From NCBI GenBank assembly GCA_963663135.2, contig CAXXRM010000005.1:434001-498000 (forward strand): a stretch of DNA of 64,000 bases, given 5' to 3'. Source of the DNA: Io17-Chloro-G2 sp963663135 (GTDB taxonomy: Bacteria > Chloroflexota > Dehalococcoidia > Lucifugimonadales > UBA3495). The position numbers and the translations under genes are program-made. Position 1 is the stretch's first letter. Each line of letters starts with the position of its first letter. This document shows positions 1-8,349 of this stretch, piece after piece. The notes under the pieces were generated by a model. It was not told the origin of the DNA and searched no databases. It saw only the letters and a program-made list of their open reading frames with translations.

Positions 1-80
1 TGTCGCAGTAGGAGAACAGCGTGCCCTCCAGCGTGTAGATCGCCGGAGCAATCGGTGGCACAACTGATGCCAATGTAAAT

Positions 81-117
81 GGACACCTTGGGAGGCCAGT
101 CGGCCCCTAAGGTGTCC
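81..117. other. Hairpin upstream of the first gene
   Basis: A perfect 9-bp inverted repeat (ggacacctt at 81-89, aaggtgtcc at 109-117) encloses a second GGCC/GGCC stem, giving one long hairpin with a single bulged A. No T-run follows on either strand, so an intrinsic terminator is not well supported. It may be an operator or a leader or attenuator structure. The rest of 1-240 holds no gene I can support. Confidence 0.4.
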
Positions 118-167
118 GTTCGGAAGCATCTAAAACGTCCCGCCAAGATTTCCAAGCCTTGGCGAAT

Positions 168-193
168 GCCCAGGTAATAGGCCCAGGTATTAG
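168..193. repeat. 13-bp tandem duplication
   Basis: The motif gcccaggtaatag (168-180) is followed at once by gcccaggtattag (181-193), and shorter echoes (gcaatag, gcccaatag) continue to 229. This slippage-type repeat lies directly upstream of the AGGAGGA ribosome binding site (228-234) of the next gene. Confidence 0.6.
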
Positions 194-240
194 GCAATAG
201 AGCTTTAAATTCCAAGAGCAGCCCAATAGGAGGATTTACC

Positions 241-1335
241 GTGGCAACCGCGAACCTGGAAGTTGTAATTGACGCTGACGGCCATATTCACGAGGATGGC
301 GAAGGCATTTCGGAATTCTTACCCCCGCTGTATAAAAAGGCCGGCCCCTTCAACCCGGTAGGCCTTTTCCCACCTCTCGATCACCTGCATTTTGCCCACA
401 GAGTCGAGACGCCGTCCGCGGGGCGAGGCCGGGTTGGCCCCGAAGAATGGCTCCTGTTCCTGGACGACGTTGGCATTGACAACACGGTGCTGTACCCCAC
501 CACCGCGTTGGCCTATGGCAAGATCGTCAGTCAGGACTGGGCTATAGCGGTTACCCGGGCCTACAACGATTGGCTGCATCATACCTACTTGGCCCGGAGT
601 CCACGCTTCGGCGGGATGGGACTCATCCCTATGCAGGAGCCGGCCGCAGCAGTGGATGAGCTCAGGCGCGTCGTCGAAGAACTGGGTATGCACGGAGCGA
701 TGCTGCCGTCTATGGGTCTGCCCAACCACTTGGGGGCCAAAGAATATTGGCCTATCTACCAGGAAGCCGAACGGTTGGGCTGCTCTCTGGCGATTCACGG
801 CGGGTGCCACAGCGGGATGGGGTTTGACCACCTGAACGTGTACGCGCCAATCCACGCTATGGGCCATCCGATGGGCATCATGATCGGCCTGGCCGGCATC
901 GTGTTCAATGGCATTTTCGACCGGTTCCCCAACATCAGAATCGCCTTTCTCGAAGGTGGCGTGGCCTGGTTCCTGATGGCTATGGAACGGTTCGATAGCT
1001 CCCACCTGTCCCACTCTGAGTATCAGATCAGGGAAGACCTGATGGGGCCGGGGATGCACGAAAAGGTGAGCGAGTACATGATCCGCCACATCAGGGAAGG
1101 GAGGCTCTACATTGGCGTGGAAGGGGGCGAACCCTCTCTGACCTACGCCATCCAACAGGTTGGCAGCGAGCCTTTCCTGTATTCCTCGGATTACCCGCAT
1201 GAGGTGACCAACGAGACCTGTAAAGAGGAAATCGAAGAGGTCCTGGAAAATGATGGAATAACCGCCGCGGACAAAGAGGCGATTTTGCACCGCAACGCCC
1301 AGCGGTTCTACAAACTCGCACCCAACGGAAAATAA
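241..1335 (+). CDS. Amidohydrolase-2 family metal-dependent hydrolase
   Basis: A 364-residue cytoplasmic TIM-barrel hydrolase of the amidohydrolase-2 family, which includes decarboxylases acting on aromatic acids such as ACMSD and gamma-resorcylate decarboxylase. The metal site starts in DADGHIHED (residues 11-19, HxH). A later AIHGGCHSG segment supplies further histidines and the YSSDYPHEV segment near the C-terminus carries the metal Asp. The start is GTG at 241, set by a strong AGGAGGA at 228-234. A second member of the family follows 125 bp downstream on the same strand, then an alcohol dehydrogenase, which suggests a catabolic cluster. The substrate cannot be read from the sequence. Confidence 0.88.
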   Translation: MATANLEVVIDADGHIHEDGEGISEFLPPLYKKAGPFNPVGLFPPLDHLHFAHRVETPSAGRGRVGPEEWLLFLDDVGIDNTVLYPTTALAYGKIVSQDWAIAVTRAYNDWLHHTYLARSPRFGGMGLIPMQEPAAAVDELRRVVEELGMHGAMLPSMGLPNHLGAKEYWPIYQEAERLGCSLAIHGGCHSGMGFDHLNVYAPIHAMGHPMGIMIGLAGIVFNGIFDRFPNIRIAFLEGGVAWFLMAMERFDSSHLSHSEYQIREDLMGPGMHEKVSEYMIRHIREGRLYIGVEGGEPSLTYAIQQVGSEPFLYSSDYPHEVTNETCKEEIEEVLENDGITAADKEAILHRNAQRFYKLAPNGK

Positions 1336-1460
1336 TCCGCCGGAGCGCCTGGACCGGGTGCCGGCTGGCATCCACCTGTGTTCCGGCGCACACGATCCGG
1401 GTGGGTAGCCGCTAGGCGAAGCTCGACAGTTTCAGGGCGGCAAACTCAAGGAGGATAGGA

Positions 1461-2660
1461 TTGACAACCACACTGACTATTTCGGCTGATTCCCACGTAA
1501 ACGAACCCGGCGACCTGTGGCAAGAACGCATTGGCAAGAAGTGGGGCGTCAGGGCTCCCCATATTGTCAAAGACGCCGGGTCCATACCCGGTGATTACAT
1601 TGTCATGGACGGATTGCCGCCGGCCCAGATGGGCCAGGGCGTCGGCGCCGGGAAAACCGGCGAACAGTTCGTCAAGATCCAGATGAATATTGACTACGAG
1701 CGTGACGTCATTCCGGCCGGCTATGACCCTTCCGAGCGGTTGAAGGCGATGGAACAGGACGGCATGAGCGCCGAGTTGCTGATTCCCACCATCACCGGCC
1801 GGATGTTTTCTCTCAAGAACGCCGAGTTGCAGCGAGACGGGTTCACCGTTTTCAACGATTGGGTCGCCGATTTCAGCACCTATTCGCCCAACCGGCTCAT
1901 ACCCACCGCCTGCATTTCAACCTACGACGCCCAGGAAGCGGCCAAGGAAGTGGAGCGTTGCGCCGCTATGGGACACAAGATGGCGATAATCTGGCATACC
2001 CCGCCCGCGGAACTGCCGTTCACCTCGAATCATTACGATCCGCTCTGGGCAGCGTGCCAGGCCGCTGAAATGCCGGTGTGCCTGCACGTTCTCACCGGTT
2101 ATTTCGACAGCCAGACCCACTCGCCCGTCAGCGTCCTGCAACGGTTCGGCCGCATGAAGACCGCTGCCAACGTTCCGGAAATGGACATGCTGCCGCCTCC
2201 GGAGCAAATGTACATTCGAAACGCCCTGGGCGGTATGCAGTACAACATCCAAAAGACCTTGTACGAAATGCTTTACTCCGGCGTGTTTGAGCGGTTCCCG
2301 GGACTCAAGGTGTTGGCCGCGGAGTACGAGTGCGACTGGATTCCCATGTTCCTGCGCCGGGCTGACGCTTCATTCGACCACAACCGGGTGGCCTATCCAA
2401 CTACCCTGAAGAGAAAGCCGTCCGAGTACTTCGCCAACCAGATATATGTGACCTTCACCCACGACGACCAGGGTGTACGCTTCCGCGACGAGATAGGTGT
2501 GGAGCAGATGGTCTTCGCCTCGGATTTCCCACACAACGACACCACCTGGCCGGGGTCGCAGGATATTCTCGATCTGATGTTCCAGGGAGTGCCCGACGAA
2601 GACCGGGTCAAGATGACCGGGGAGAACAGCGTCAAACTCTTCGGGTTGGACATAGACTAA
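1461..2660 (+). CDS. Amidohydrolase-2 family protein
   Basis: A 399-residue amidohydrolase-2 protein, divergent from its upstream neighbour. The N-terminal metal motif is ISADSHVNEP (HxH reduced to a single His, as in the SADSH subgroup). The C-terminal motif FASDFPHNDTTWP holds the catalytic Asp. It starts with TTG at 1461, preceded by AAGGAGG at 1448-1454. Its closest relative in the window is the amidohydrolase at 25226, which shares the ADSH and DYPH..TWP motifs. Likely hydrolysis or decarboxylation of an organic acid; the substrate is unknown. Confidence 0.87.
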   Translation: MTTTLTISADSHVNEPGDLWQERIGKKWGVRAPHIVKDAGSIPGDYIVMDGLPPAQMGQGVGAGKTGEQFVKIQMNIDYERDVIPAGYDPSERLKAMEQDGMSAELLIPTITGRMFSLKNAELQRDGFTVFNDWVADFSTYSPNRLIPTACISTYDAQEAAKEVERCAAMGHKMAIIWHTPPAELPFTSNHYDPLWAACQAAEMPVCLHVLTGYFDSQTHSPVSVLQRFGRMKTAANVPEMDMLPPPEQMYIRNALGGMQYNIQKTLYEMLYSGVFERFPGLKVLAAEYECDWIPMFLRRADASFDHNRVAYPTTLKRKPSEYFANQIYVTFTHDDQGVRFRDEIGVEQMVFASDFPHNDTTWPGSQDILDLMFQGVPDEDRVKMTGENSVKLFGLDID

Positions 2661-2702
2661 GACCCGGCAGACCAAGAGATGACAGCCCAAGACCCGGCAG
2701 AC
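2659..2702. repeat. 14-bp direct repeat after the second amidohydrolase
   Basis: aagacccggcagac occurs at 2659-2672 and again at 2689-2702 (period 30), each followed by an acagccc segment. The first copy begins within the stop codon of the preceding gene. It looks like a local tandem duplication in the 147-bp spacer. Confidence 0.6.
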
Positions 2703-2807
2703 TGAGAACCCGCGACTTAACAGCCCCCGGTAGAATCCCGGCCCTTGGCGACGTGTAGTTGCTCAGGGCCGGTCGGCTACTGGGGCGAAAAGAGGGGAGT
2801 TGGCAAA

Positions 2808-3899
2808 ATGGCAGAATGCCTCGCCGCCGTCGTTACCGGTTTCAACGAGCCGCTTCAGGTCCGATCGGTGCAAATCCCCGAGTTGGAGCCAACTGCGGGA
2901 TTGATGCGGGTGGACGCGGCCACTCTTTGCGGGACCGACGGCCACTTCTGGCATGGAGCTTTACGCGACGAAAACATCCCGTACATCCCAGGCCATGAAA
3001 CTGCCGGAACTTTGGTGGAGATTGCCGGGGACCGCTGCGACGTTATGGGCGAGCCCTTGAAGATCGGTGACCGCGTGATCTCCGCCTATCCGTTTTGCGG
3101 CCACTGCTTCTACTGCACGGTGGCGCGCCAACCCACCTTGTGTCCCAATGGCTTTCGGTACGGGCGGGTCCGGTGCGACGAACCTCCTTACCTGCTGGGC
3201 GGATGCGCCGAATTCCACTACGTCCCGCCGGGCAGCGACGTGATCAAAATCCCTGACGAGGTTTCTTCGCCGTTGGCGGCATCGGCGGCCTGCGCCCTGC
3301 GGACGGTGATGCATGGATTCGAACGGCTCGGAAACCTGGCGAGTCACGAAACTGTGCTGGTCCAGGGGAGCGGGCCGGTGGGGCTTTACGCCGTGGCAGT
3401 GTCCAAGGACCGGGGCGCTCGCAGGGTTATGGTCATTGGCGACCCCGAAAACCGGTTGGATGTCGCTGCGGCCTGGGGGGCCGATGCCACGCTGAGCCTG
3501 GCCGGGAACCCGGACCTGGCGGAACGGCGGTCCTGGGTCATGGAGCAAACCTCGGGCCGTGGACCCGACGTCGTAATCCAATGCGCCACCACGGCTGCCG
3601 TGCCCGAGGGACTGGACCTGGTCCGCCCCGGGGGGCGCTACGTCACCATCGGCGGCGGCGGGGGTGATATCACCGTCCCCGCCGGCACTTTAGCCGGCAA
3701 GTTCTTGCAGTTTATCAGCGTGCGCGCCGCTGAAGGGCGGCATTTCTACCAGGCACTCTCGTTCCTGGCAACCCGGCGCGACATTCCATTTGACCGGTTG
3801 ATTACCGGCGAGTACACGCTGGACAAGACCACCGACGCGCTGCAGGCCATGGCCGAATTGCGGGAAGTCAAACCCGTCGTCATTCCCGCCGTCGCCTGA
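2808..3899 (+). CDS. Zinc-dependent alcohol dehydrogenase (MDR family)
   Basis: A 363-residue medium-chain dehydrogenase/reductase, expected to oxidise an alcohol or reduce an aldehyde with NAD(P) in the cytoplasm. The catalytic zinc ligands are visible as Cys41 (CGTDGH) and His63-Glu64 (PGHETAG). The structural zinc lobe has Cys97, Cys100, Cys103 and Cys112, with an 8-residue last gap instead of the usual 7. The Rossmann fold shows VQGSGPVGLYA and a later GGRYVTIGGGGG turn. The frame is open upstream to 2745, but ATG 2808 with GAGGGGAG at 2792-2799 and a canonical MDR N-terminus is the better start. It sits in the same direction as the two amidohydrolases and may handle their product. Confidence 0.88.
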   Translation: MAECLAAVVTGFNEPLQVRSVQIPELEPTAGLMRVDAATLCGTDGHFWHGALRDENIPYIPGHETAGTLVEIAGDRCDVMGEPLKIGDRVISAYPFCGHCFYCTVARQPTLCPNGFRYGRVRCDEPPYLLGGCAEFHYVPPGSDVIKIPDEVSSPLAASAACALRTVMHGFERLGNLASHETVLVQGSGPVGLYAVAVSKDRGARRVMVIGDPENRLDVAAAWGADATLSLAGNPDLAERRSWVMEQTSGRGPDVVIQCATTAAVPEGLDLVRPGGRYVTIGGGGGDITVPAGTLAGKFLQFISVRAAEGRHFYQALSFLATRRDIPFDRLITGEYTLDKTTDALQAMAELREVKPVVIPAVA

Positions 3900-4244
3900 A
3901 CACCGCTGGTGGCGGTCCGGACGTGAGATCCAAACCGTTGGGTTGCGCCCGTTGGTTGGTTTTCCCCCAATGCCATGACCCATGATGCTTCTGCACCGGT
4001 CCTAAAATCCGGCGTCTGACGCTACGGCTCGGGCAGCTATCCAGGCTTATCTCCCGTCTGGCCTGGACGGGAATACGCCCATGCTTCCCATTGACATACT
4101 AGCGCCAGCTTTGGTAAAAGTGCGTTGAGACAACCTTTGAGAGTAGCCTCAGGTCGGTCTCGCGCCGTCATAAAGGTTTGGTTGCGCCCAGGTCACACCG
4201 GGTTTATCTCCCTCCCTAATAATCTGAGTTTCTGGATGGCTTTA

Positions 4245-6083
4245 ATGCGTTGTCTCAAGTTGCTCCAACGTCCCTGGTTAGCCCTGTTTTTTGTCCTGGT
4301 AGTTGCCGCGGTGCCGTTGGCCTGTGGTGGGGCATCCGACTCTCCTTCTACGGCGCCGGCCACTTCTGCCCCCACCGCAATCTCGGAACCCCCAACTAGC
4401 GTGCCTACCAGCGTCCCTACCGCAGCCCCTGAGCAAGCAGGACAGACCTTCGAGTTCCCGGCCATGCCACCATGGGTAGCGAACGGGAAATACCAGCCGA
4501 TGGTCCTTGCAGGAATCAACGGCTTCAATCCGGGCCAGTGGGACGTGCATTCCTGCGGCAGCCTGGCAACCTGCCTGACTCCCTCATCTTTGCAATTCAA
4601 TGGCCTGGTCTATCACGACCCCAACGACCCGATCGAACTCATTTGCGACCTTTGCGAGAGCTGGGAGGTGAGTGCCGATGGTATGACCTACACCTTCAAG
4701 CTCCGCGAGGCTAACTGGCACGACGGCCGGCCAGTTACCGCGGCAGACATCAAGTTCTCATTGGACCGGATCGCCGATCCGGACGCGGTCAGGTCTAGGA
4801 CCGGGGCCATGAAGACCTTCTATGAGCCGGGAACGGCGGAGGTGGTGGACGACCTGACCGTGACGGTGCCCATCAGGTTCCCGGGCCCCCTCTTCATCAT
4901 CAACCTTTCGTCCGAATACATGAAGATGTACCCCAAGCATGCTACCGAAAACCTCACCCCTGACGAAGCCACAGCCCCGGGATTTTTGGTGGGGTCCGGC
5001 GCCTGGAAATTGAAGAATTTCGAGCCCCAGGCCTCGATAGAGTACGAGCGTAATACGGACTATTTCAAGGAAGGCAGACCCTTCTTCGACGGCATGAATT
5101 TCACAATCGTCAGGGACTTCAACCGGCGGCTGGCCGCGATGCAAGTCGGCCAGGCCTTCACCACCGCCGGCCCCATGATTGGGGGCTATGGCGTATCCGA
5201 TTCATTGCAAGTCCAAGCGGAAACCGACGGCCGGGTTCGCGCCCTTTTGAAGCCGGACGCATTCACTACGTCGATCATTCTACATACGAACAAACCTCCC
5301 TTCGATGACCCGCGCATGAGGCGCGCTGCTTTCTTGGCCATCGACCGGGTTGAGCTCAACGAGATTGTCCGGTGCAAGGGTGGGTTTGGCTGCCTTGGCT
5401 CGCCGATGACCTTCTTGCCCAGGATTGGCGGCTTTGATGCCGAACCGCGGGACGAATTGAGTCAGATTCCCGGCTGGCGGTCGCCCAAGGACCAGGACAT
5501 AGCTGAAGCCAGGGAGTTGGCGGCCGCGGCGGGCTTCGGCGATGGTATGCAGATCGACATGAACATCTCCAGCACCTTGACTTCGATCGCCATTGCTGAA
5601 GTAGTGTCCAACCAGTTGAAGGGAACGCTAAACTTGGACATCACAATAAATGCTATGGACCGGGCCTCTTTCGGGCCCCGGTTGTTGAACGGGGAAGACC
5701 ACTTTAGCCTCGCGTCATCATCACCCCTGATCCCCGACCCCTCGGACTTCCTAAACCAACACTACCTGACCAACACGGTTAAGAACCCGGAAAACTGGAC
5801 GGACCCGAGGCTCAACGAGATAATCAGAGAACAAGCCGAGGAGTTGGATCCGGCCAAACGGCTGGCGCTATTCCGGGAGGTTGTGGAAATCCTCCGCAAG
5901 GGCGAAAGCCACTGGGTCCCCGGTATATGGGGTTACTCCGGAGGCCTGATGGACTACCGGCTCCAGGGTTACAACGTTCCGGAACTCGACCAGACCGTAA
6001 AACACTGGGAAGCCACCTGGTGGGACCCCGACGCAGTCAAGCCACCCTGCGCTTCCGGGGCCCTGGAAGGGTATGCTTGTTAG
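4245..6083 (+). CDS. ABC transporter substrate-binding lipoprotein (family 5), copy 1
   Basis: A secreted lipoprotein of the DppA/OppA type. The N-terminus MRCLKLLQRPW leads into a hydrophobic stretch ending in the lipobox VPLACGG, followed by a Pro/Thr/Ser linker and the SBP_bac_5 domain (for example WHDGRPVTAADIKFSLDRI). The frame is open back to 4125. The start at 4245 is chosen because copy 2 has an in-frame ATG at the same conserved peptide and the upstream DNA (tctgg-tggctttaatg) is shared. An HSCGSLATC / CDLCESW cysteine set and a C-terminal PPCASG...C tail are unusual for this family. No permease genes are adjacent, so the partner is elsewhere, or the protein is a binding receptor for its neighbours. 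Confidence 0.9.
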   Translation: MRCLKLLQRPWLALFFVLVVAAVPLACGGASDSPSTAPATSAPTAISEPPTSVPTSVPTAAPEQAGQTFEFPAMPPWVANGKYQPMVLAGINGFNPGQWDVHSCGSLATCLTPSSLQFNGLVYHDPNDPIELICDLCESWEVSADGMTYTFKLREANWHDGRPVTAADIKFSLDRIADPDAVRSRTGAMKTFYEPGTAEVVDDLTVTVPIRFPGPLFIINLSSEYMKMYPKHATENLTPDEATAPGFLVGSGAWKLKNFEPQASIEYERNTDYFKEGRPFFDGMNFTIVRDFNRRLAAMQVGQAFTTAGPMIGGYGVSDSLQVQAETDGRVRALLKPDAFTTSIILHTNKPPFDDPRMRRAAFLAIDRVELNEIVRCKGGFGCLGSPMTFLPRIGGFDAEPRDELSQIPGWRSPKDQDIAEARELAAAAGFGDGMQIDMNISSTLTSIAIAEVVSNQLKGTLNLDITINAMDRASFGPRLLNGEDHFSLASSSPLIPDPSDFLNQHYLTNTVKNPENWTDPRLNEIIREQAEELDPAKRLALFREVVEILRKGESHWVPGIWGYSGGLMDYRLQGYNVPELDQTVKHWEATWWDPDAVKPPCASGALEGYAC

Positions 6084-6141
6084 AGTTTCCGATCTTGCGA
6101 CGCGACGGTGATGTAACACTGGTGCCCTAGGACGCAACGGT

Positions 6142-6350
6142 ATGTCTGAGAGGGTCGGTCCGTCGCTGACCCCATGCGCCGAAGGTGTTTCGGCGCAGTC
6201 AAGTTAGAACTGGAACGGTTGACAGACGGGGATAGGGGTTCACCGTCGAGCAGTTGATCAATCCTACCGAAGAGATGTCCGCTGGCAGGACGGCGGTTTG
6301 GCCTCCGGACCACAGCCTCCCCCCGTCCCTTCGCGCTGCCATCAAACCAG
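6142..6350 (+). pseudogene. Decayed 5' remnant of a DUF1800 gene
   Basis: The stretch aligns by eye with the start of the intact DUF1800 gene at 8350. Shared blocks in the same order include atgtctgag, tgcgccga, tttcggcgcag, agaactggaa, agttgatc, gaagagatg and tcgcgctg. The reading frame is broken by indels and reaches TAG at about codon 22. Even the spacer before it (ctaggacgcaacggt versus ttaggaggcaatagg) matches, though its ribosome binding site is damaged. It follows copy 1 of the lipoprotein exactly as the intact gene follows copy 2. It is therefore the relic of a tandem duplication. The 3' limit is approximate. Confidence 0.8.
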
Positions 6351-6390
6351 GCAAACTTTGGGCAGCGTGTTGGGAATGGTCTTGGGCGGT

Positions 6391-6396
6391 TATAAT
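6391..6396 (+). promoter_or_regulatory. Possible -10 box before lipoprotein copy 2
   Basis: A perfect TATAAT lies 63 bp before the ATG at 6460. No good -35 is seen at 17 bp; TTGGGA sits 15 bp upstream at 6370-6375. The promoter would lie inside or just past the DUF1800 remnant. Confidence 0.35.
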
Positions 6397-6459
6397 GGCT
6401 CTGCCGGGTCAAGCGGCATTTACACCGGTACACAAAATCTGCACTTCTGGAAGGCTTTA

Positions 6460-8289
6460 ATGCGTTGTCTCAAGTTGCTCCAACGTCCCTGGGTAGCACT
6501 GTTCCTAATCCTGGTGATCGCCGCAGTTCCGCTGGCCTGCGGTGGAGCAGCCGATGCTCCTGCTGCTACGGCGCCGCCTACCGTCGCTGCCAGCCCCACC
6601 GAGGCGCCGCCCACCAGCGTGCCTACCGCCGCCCCGGAGGAAGCGGGGCAGACTTTCACTTTCCCGGCGATGCCCGCGTGGGTGGCAAACGGGAAATATC
6701 AGCCAATGATCCTCGAAGGGATTAACGGGACCAATCCGGGCCAATGGGATGTCCATTCTTGCGGCAGCCTGGGAAGCTGCCTGACACCTTCCTCATTGCA
6801 GTTCAACGGCCTGGTCTACCACGACCCTAACGACCCAATAGAGGTTATTTGCGACCTTTGCGAAAGCTGGAAGGTGAGTCCCGATGGAATGGCCTACACT
6901 TTCACAATCCGCGAGGGTAACTGGCACGACGGGAGACCGATCACGGCGGAGGACATCAAGTTCTCCTTGGACCGGATTGTTGATCCGGACGCGACCAGGT
7001 CCAGGACCGGGGCCATGAAGACCTTCTACGAGCGGGGGACCGCGGAAGTCGTTGATGACCGGACCGTGACGGTGCCCATCAGGTTCCCGGGTCCCCTCTT
7101 TATCATCAACCTTTCGTCCGAATACATGAAGATGTACCCTAAGCACGCTACCGAAAACCTCACCCCCGACGAGGCCACGGCGCCGGGCTTTCTGGTGGGA
7201 TCCGGCGCCTGGAAAGTGAAGAACTTCGAGCCTCAAGCCTCGATAGAGTACGAACGCAACACAGACTATTTCAAAGAAGGCAGGCCATTCTTCGACGGCA
7301 TGCATTTCACAATCGTCAGGGACTTCAACCGGCGGCTGGCCGCCCTGCAAGTCGGTCAGGCCTTCACCACCGCCGGTCCCGCTATCGGCAGTTACGGCGT
7401 TCCCGATACCCTCAGAGTCCAGGCGGAAACCGATGGCCGGGTGCGGGCCATCATGAACCCCGACGCTTTCACCACGTCGATCATCCTGCATACGAACAAA
7501 CCACCCTTTGACGACCCCAGGATGAGGCGCGCCGTATTTTTGGCCATTGACCGCGATGAGCTCAATCAGATTGTCCGGTGCCGGGGCGGGTTTGGCTGTC
7601 TGGGTTCTCCAATGACCTTCTTGCCCAGGATCGGCGGGTTTGACGCCGAACCCAGGGACGAGTTGCAGACAATTCCCGGTTGGCGGTCGCCCAAGGCAGA
7701 GGACGTAGCCGAAGCCAAGAATTTGGCCGCGGAAGCCGGCTTCGCCGATGGCTTGAAGATAGCCATGAACATCTCCACCAGTAGGGCTACGGTGTCCATG
7801 GCTGAGGTCGTGTCCGAGCAGTTGAAATCAACCCTGGGATTGGACGTCACCATCAATTCCATGGACCGGGCTTCTTTCGGGCCCCGGTTGTTGAACGGTG
7901 AGGACCACATCAGCCTTGCTTCGTCGTCACCGCTGATCCCTGACCCGTCGGACTTCCTGAACCAGCACTACATAACCAACACGGTAAAGAACCCGGAAAA
8001 TTGGGCTGACCCCAGGGTAACCGAGATCATGGAGGAACAGGCTCGGGAGTTGGACCCGGCGAAACGGTTGGCGCTGTTCCGGGAAGTGGTGGAAATTCTT
8101 CGTAAGGGGGAAAGCCACTGGGTTCCCGGCGTTTGGGGATACTCGGGAGGCCTGATGGATTACCGGCTCCAGGGCTATAATATCCCTGAACTGGACCAGA
8201 CCGTAAAACACTGGGAAGCCACCTGGTGGGACCCCGACGCGGTCAAGCCCCCCTGTGCTTCAGGAGCGCTGGAAGGGATGACCTGTTAG
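6460..8289 (+). CDS. ABC transporter substrate-binding lipoprotein (family 5), copy 2
   Basis: A 609-residue paralogue of the gene at 4245, very similar over its whole length including the signal peptide, the lipobox VPLACGG and the cysteine-containing segments. Differences concentrate in the linker after the lipobox and at scattered surface-type positions. ATG 6460 is preceded by GGAAGG and begins the conserved MRCLKLLQ peptide. The 54 codons open upstream have no family similarity. The stop is 60 bp before the intact DUF1800 gene, so the two are probably co-transcribed. Likely ligand: a peptide or another small organic solute. Confidence 0.9.
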   Translation: MRCLKLLQRPWVALFLILVIAAVPLACGGAADAPAATAPPTVAASPTEAPPTSVPTAAPEEAGQTFTFPAMPAWVANGKYQPMILEGINGTNPGQWDVHSCGSLGSCLTPSSLQFNGLVYHDPNDPIEVICDLCESWKVSPDGMAYTFTIREGNWHDGRPITAEDIKFSLDRIVDPDATRSRTGAMKTFYERGTAEVVDDRTVTVPIRFPGPLFIINLSSEYMKMYPKHATENLTPDEATAPGFLVGSGAWKVKNFEPQASIEYERNTDYFKEGRPFFDGMHFTIVRDFNRRLAALQVGQAFTTAGPAIGSYGVPDTLRVQAETDGRVRAIMNPDAFTTSIILHTNKPPFDDPRMRRAVFLAIDRDELNQIVRCRGGFGCLGSPMTFLPRIGGFDAEPRDELQTIPGWRSPKAEDVAEAKNLAAEAGFADGLKIAMNISTSRATVSMAEVVSEQLKSTLGLDVTINSMDRASFGPRLLNGEDHISLASSSPLIPDPSDFLNQHYITNTVKNPENWADPRVTEIMEEQARELDPAKRLALFREVVEILRKGESHWVPGVWGYSGGLMDYRLQGYNIPELDQTVKHWEATWWDPDAVKPPCASGALEGMTC

Positions 8290-8349
8290 TGTTACCGCTC
8301 TGGCGCAGCTTGAGTCTTGGACCGCGGGAACGTGTTAGGAGGCAATAGG

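Noticed and set aside
1..51. Possible 5' end of a minus-strand gene (reads PPIAPAIYTLEGTLFSYCD from a GTG)
   Set aside because: Only about 17 codons before the window edge, no recognisable family and no convincing ribosome binding site.
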